NCBI RefSeq assembly: GCF_030317105.1
Contig: NZ_JASZYG010000007.1
Coordinates: 186,001 to 250,000 of the forward strand
From: Variovorax brevis
GTDB lineage: Bacteria > Pseudomonadota > Gammaproteobacteria > Burkholderiales > Burkholderiaceae_C
Direction of reading: 5' to 3'
Length of the DNA stretch: 64,000 bases
The notes beneath the pieces are model-generated. The model ran no database searches and was not told where the DNA came from. It saw nothing but the letters and a program-made list of their open reading frames with translations. The position numbers were made by a program, and so were the translations under genes. Position 1 is the first letter of the stretch; each line of letters starts with the position of its first letter. Below, piece after piece: positions 61,112-64,000 of the stretch.

Positions 61112-61752
61112 TGACTTACCAACGCCGCACCAAGGAACAACTCGCCAAGCGCGTCGCCCAGGACATCTTCGACGGGGCAGTCGTCAACCTCGGCATTGGC
61201 CAGCCGACGCTGGTCGCCAACCACCTGCCCGCGGGCCGCGAAGTCATCCTGCACAGCGAGAACGGCATCCTCGGCATGGGCGCCGCGCCCGCTGAAGGCC
61301 AAGAAGACTACGACCTCATCAACGCCGGCAAGCAGCCCGTCACGCTGTTGCCGGGCGGCGCCTACTTCCACCACGCCGACAGCTTCGCGATGATGCGCGG
61401 CGGTCATCTGGATATCTGTGTGCTGGGCGCCTTCCAGGTGTCGGCCACCGGCGACCTGGCCAACTGGCACACGGGCGAAAAGGACGCCATTCCCGCCGTC
61501 GGCGGTGCCATGGACCTGGCCATCGGCGCCAAGCAGACTTGGGTCATGATGGACCTGCTGACCAAGAAGGGCGAGAGCAAGCTGGTCGAATCGTGCACCT
61601 ATCCGCTCACGGGCATCGGCTGCGTCAAGCGCGTGTATTCGGACATCGCCACGCTCGAATGCACCCCCAAGGGGCTGAAGCTCATCGACATGGTGGAAGG
61701 CCTGACGCACGCAGAATTGGAAAAGCTGGTCGGCCTGCCGATCGCTGCCTGA
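61108..61752 (+). CDS. pcaJ: 3-oxoadipate CoA-transferase, subunit B
   Basis: 214 residues. The catalytic Glu of the family is Glu51 in LHSENGILGMG; GGAYFHHADSFAMMRGGHLD is the other landmark. It overlaps pcaI by 4 bp (ATGA), as usual for the pair. Confidence 0.96.
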   Translation: MMTYQRRTKEQLAKRVAQDIFDGAVVNLGIGQPTLVANHLPAGREVILHSENGILGMGAAPAEGQEDYDLINAGKQPVTLLPGGAYFHHADSFAMMRGGHLDICVLGAFQVSATGDLANWHTGEKDAIPAVGGAMDLAIGAKQTWVMMDLLTKKGESKLVESCTYPLTGIGCVKRVYSDIATLECTPKGLKLIDMVEGLTHAELEKLVGLPIAA

Positions 61753-61786
61753 AAATCCGCATTCATCACGACGAAGAGACATTGAC

Positions 61787-62992
61787 ATGATCAACGAAGC
61801 CTTTATCTGCGACGCCATCCGCACCCCCTTCGGCCGCTACGGCGGCGCGCTGTCCAGTGTTCGCGCGGACGACCTCGGCGCAGTGCCGCTGCGGGCGCTC
61901 ATGGAGCGCAACAAGAATGTCGATTGGCAAGCGGTGAGCGACGTGCTCTACGGCTGCGCCAACCAGGCCGGCGAAGACAACCGCAACGTGGCGCGCATGT
62001 CCTTGCTGCTGGCAGGCCTGCCGCAGGAATTGCCGGGCGGCACCATCAACCGACTGTGCGGTTCGGGCCTGGATGCGCTGGGCACCGCTGCTCGCGCCAT
62101 CAAGGCCGGTGAGGCCGGGATGATGATCGCGGGCGGCGTGGAAAGCATGAGCCGCGCGCCCTTTGTCATGCCCAAGGCCGAAAGCGCCTTCAGCCGCGCC
62201 AACGCGGTGTATGACACGACCATCGGCTGGCGCTTCGTCAACAAGCTCATGAAAGCGCAATACGGCGTCGACTCGATGCCCGAGACGGCGGAGAACGTCG
62301 CGACCGACTACAAGATCGAGCGCGAAGCGCAAGACCGCATGGCGCTCGCGTCGCAACAGCGTGCCGTCGCGTCGCAGAAGTCCGGCTTCTTCGACGCCGA
62401 GATCGTGCCCGTGAGCGTGCCGCAGAAAAAGGGCGACGCGGTCATCGTCAACAAGGACGAGCATCCGCGCGAAACCAGCATGGAAGCGCTGGCCAAGCTC
62501 AAGGGCGTCGTTCGGCCTGACGGCACCGTCACGGCCGGCAATGCCAGCGGCGTGAATGACGGCGCCGTGGCGCTGCTGCTGGCGAGCGAAGCGATGGCGG
62601 CGAAGCAGGGCCTGACGCCGCGCGCGCGCATCGTCGGCATGGCCACGGCAGGTGTTCCTCCGCGCGTGATGGGCATCGGCCCGGCGCCAGCCACGCAAAA
62701 GGTGCTGGCGCTGACGGGCCTCAAGCTCGACCAGATCGACGTGATCGAACTCAACGAAGCCTTTGCAGCGCAGGGCCTCGCCGTGCTGCGCCTGCTCGGC
62801 CTGAAGGACGACGATGCGCGGGTCAACATCAACGGCGGCGCGATTGCGTTGGGCCATCCGCTGGGCGCCAGCGGCGCCCGCCTGGCCACGACGGCGGTGA
62901 ACCAACTGCACAAGAGCGGTGGCCGCTACGCGCTTTGCACCATGTGCATTGGCGTGGGGCAGGGCATCGCGGTGATCCTCGAGCGCGTCTGA
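61787..62992 (+). CDS. pcaF: 3-oxoadipyl-CoA thiolase
   Basis: 401 residues, full-length thiolase. The nucleophilic Cys91 is in INRLCGSGLDAL; the His is in GGAIALGHPLGASGARL and the second Cys in CTMCIGVGQG. It splits 3-oxoadipyl-CoA into succinyl-CoA and acetyl-CoA, ending the pathways fed by the hydroquinone and protocatechuate genes. ATG 34 bp after pcaJ. Confidence 0.96.
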   Translation: MINEAFICDAIRTPFGRYGGALSSVRADDLGAVPLRALMERNKNVDWQAVSDVLYGCANQAGEDNRNVARMSLLLAGLPQELPGGTINRLCGSGLDALGTAARAIKAGEAGMMIAGGVESMSRAPFVMPKAESAFSRANAVYDTTIGWRFVNKLMKAQYGVDSMPETAENVATDYKIEREAQDRMALASQQRAVASQKSGFFDAEIVPVSVPQKKGDAVIVNKDEHPRETSMEALAKLKGVVRPDGTVTAGNASGVNDGAVALLLASEAMAAKQGLTPRARIVGMATAGVPPRVMGIGPAPATQKVLALTGLKLDQIDVIELNEAFAAQGLAVLRLLGLKDDDARVNINGGAIALGHPLGASGARLATTAVNQLHKSGGRYALCTMCIGVGQGIAVILERV

Positions 62993-63013
62993 GTTTTTTC
63001 CCCGCTCCCTGAA

Positions 63014-63045
63014 ACGACAAAAGCGCCTCGCGGCGCTTTTGTCGT
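63014..63045. terminator. Strong bidirectional terminator after pcaF
   Basis: A 14-bp perfect stem (ACGACAAAAGCGCC with GGCGCTTTTGTCGT) around TCGC. Its A-rich and T-rich flanks inside the stem allow termination of pcaF and of the convergent permease. Confidence 0.9.
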
Positions 63046-63098
63046 TCCGGGTTGACGCTCACGCGCCTCCGTCCTGAAGGCGCGGCTGCGTCCGCCGA

Positions 63099-64000
63099 TC
63101 AGCGCTTGCCCTGCCTGGCCAGCACCCTCGCGCGTTGCACCGAGTGGTGCTGGCCGTAGCCAAAGTAGATGGCCAGGCCGATGGCGAGCCACACGACCAG
63201 ACGAAGCCAGGTGTCGCCCGGCAGCGCGCTCATCAGCACCAGGCAGAACAGGATGCCCAGCACCGGGATGAACGGCACGCCCGGAACGCGGAACGGACGG
63301 AAGGTGTTCTTTTCGCTCTTGCGCAGGTAGATCACCGCGCCGCACACCAGGATGAACGCGAACAGCGTGCCGATGCTCACCATTTCGCCAAGGATGTGGA
63401 TCGGCACCAGGCCGGCCACGATGGCGCAGACGATGCCGATGAAGATCTGGCTCATGTGCGGCGTGCCGTGCTTGGGGTGCAGCGTCGAGAAGAACTTGGG
63501 CAGCAGGCCGTCATTGGCGATCGTGTAGAAGATGCGGCTCTGGCCGTACAGCAGCACCAGGATCACGGTGGTCAGGCCGGCGAGTGCACCGAACTTGATG
63601 AGCAGCGACAGCCAGGGCTTGCCGATGACGTCCACGCCCAGCGCGATCGGGTCCGGCACGTTCAGCTTGGCGAAGGGCACCAGGCCGGTGAGCACGGCAG
63701 CCACGGCCACGTAAAGCGCCGTGCAGATGATCAGCGATCCGAGAATGCCGATGGGCATGTCGCGTTGCGGATTCTTGGCTTCCTGCGCCGCGGTCGACAC
63801 GGCGTCGAAGCCGATGAACGCGAAGAACACCACCGACGAGCCGCGCAGCACGCCGCTCCAGCCGAAGTGACCGAACTCGCCCGTGTTCTCGGGGATGAGC
63901 GGCGACCAGTTGTCCTGGTTGATGTAGCCAAAGCCGAAGCCACCACGACGATGAGCTTCACAGCCACCATCAAGTTGTTCAGGCTGGCCGATTCCTTGGT
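63099..64000 (-). CDS. Amino-acid permease (APC family), C-terminal part, apparent frameshift near 63940
   Basis: The reading enters from the right edge. From 64000 to about 63945 the frame gives ESASLNNLMVAVKLIVVV, a conserved APC segment; from about 63940 to 63099 the next frame gives GFGYINQDNWSPLIPENTG and then GVLRGSSVVFFAFIGFDAVSTAAQEAKNP and six further membrane segments. The two parts fit one protein joined across a base lost in the GTGGTGGCTTC stretch. Either the gene is broken or the sequence has an error there. The intact part resembles the YfnA/CAT-type permeases that import cationic or general amino acids. Confidence 0.8.
   Translation of the reverse strand, partial: QGIGQPEQLDGGCEAHRRGGFGFGYINQDNWSPLIPENTGEFGHFGWSGVLRGSSVVFFAFIGFDAVSTAAQEAKNPQRDMPIGILGSLIICTALYVAVAAVLTGLVPFAKLNVPDPIALGVDVIGKPWLSLLIKFGALAGLTTVILVLLYGQSRIFYTIANDGLLPKFFSTLHPKHGTPHMSQIFIGIVCAIVAGLVPIHILGEMVSIGTLFAFILVCGAVIYLRKSEKNTFRPFRVPGVPFIPVLGILFCLVLMSALPGDTWLRLVVWLAIGLAIYFGYGQHHSVQRARVLARQGKR

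Overview
The window is high-GC, densely packed DNA that reads as chromosome of a betaproteobacterium of the Comamonadaceae, most like Variovorax. That placement is an inference from the gene set (a tamAB pair, a DUF1841 gene, pcaHG with a divergent pcaQ, pcaIJF with a divergent IclR regulator, many ABC uptake systems for organic acids, Tat-exported dehydrogenases) and from codon use. No plasmid, phage, insertion-sequence or CRISPR genes were seen. The first and last genes are cut by the window edges.

Layout. 1-4050: a sulfatase (partial) behind a sensor kinase with two response regulators, next to tRNA-Arg(CCT). 4184-7436: a DUF1989 protein divergent from a GntR regulator and a BMP-type binding protein. 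7453-7678: a promoter-to-terminator unit for a 38-residue protein or small RNA. 7711-18496: a methyltransferase, tamB/tamA, a MoxR/VWA pair with two small genes between them, and a dihaem cytochrome c. 18549-23978: an XRE regulator, a papain-like hydrolase, pcaGH with divergent pcaQ, a REP-type repeat, DUF1841 and a PAP2 phosphatase. 24162-26952: a two-subunit molybdenum hydroxylase. 26937-28320: small genes and a phasin-like protein.

28390-44236 is the main catabolic region: a LysR regulator, an enoyl-CoA hydratase, then about 14 kb of plus-strand genes. They encode a two-subunit hydroquinone dioxygenase, a Tat-exported flavoprotein with its own cytochrome c, an NTF2-like protein, a semialdehyde dehydrogenase, maleylacetate reductase, a complete branched-chain-type ABC importer, hydroxyquinol 1,2-dioxygenase and an unrecognised 301-residue protein. 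Hydroquinone and hydroxyquinol would both reach maleylacetate, which is reduced to 3-oxoadipate. The pcaIJF genes at 60410-62992 would take 3-oxoadipate to succinyl-CoA and acetyl-CoA, so the window carries a nearly complete lower pathway from hydroquinone to central metabolism. The enzyme that makes hydroquinone is not evident; the flavoprotein/cytochrome pair is a candidate.

44262-49889: a serine hydrolase, then sugar-acid genes (a DapA-family lyase divergent from an IlvD/Edd dehydratase, plus a GntR regulator) around a strong double operator. 49897-56125: a dipeptide-type ABC importer led by a DUF1028 protein. 56341-60326: a small secreted basic protein, a hydratase, an MFS transporter, a YdeI-like protein and an IclR regulator. 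The window ends in an amino-acid permease that appears to carry a frameshift.

The items most worth following up are the small-protein/RNA unit at 7453-7678, the flavoprotein/cytochrome pair in the hydroquinone cluster, the exact 135-bp tandem array between the two ATPase genes of the importer, and the long-spaced operators near the GntR regulators.
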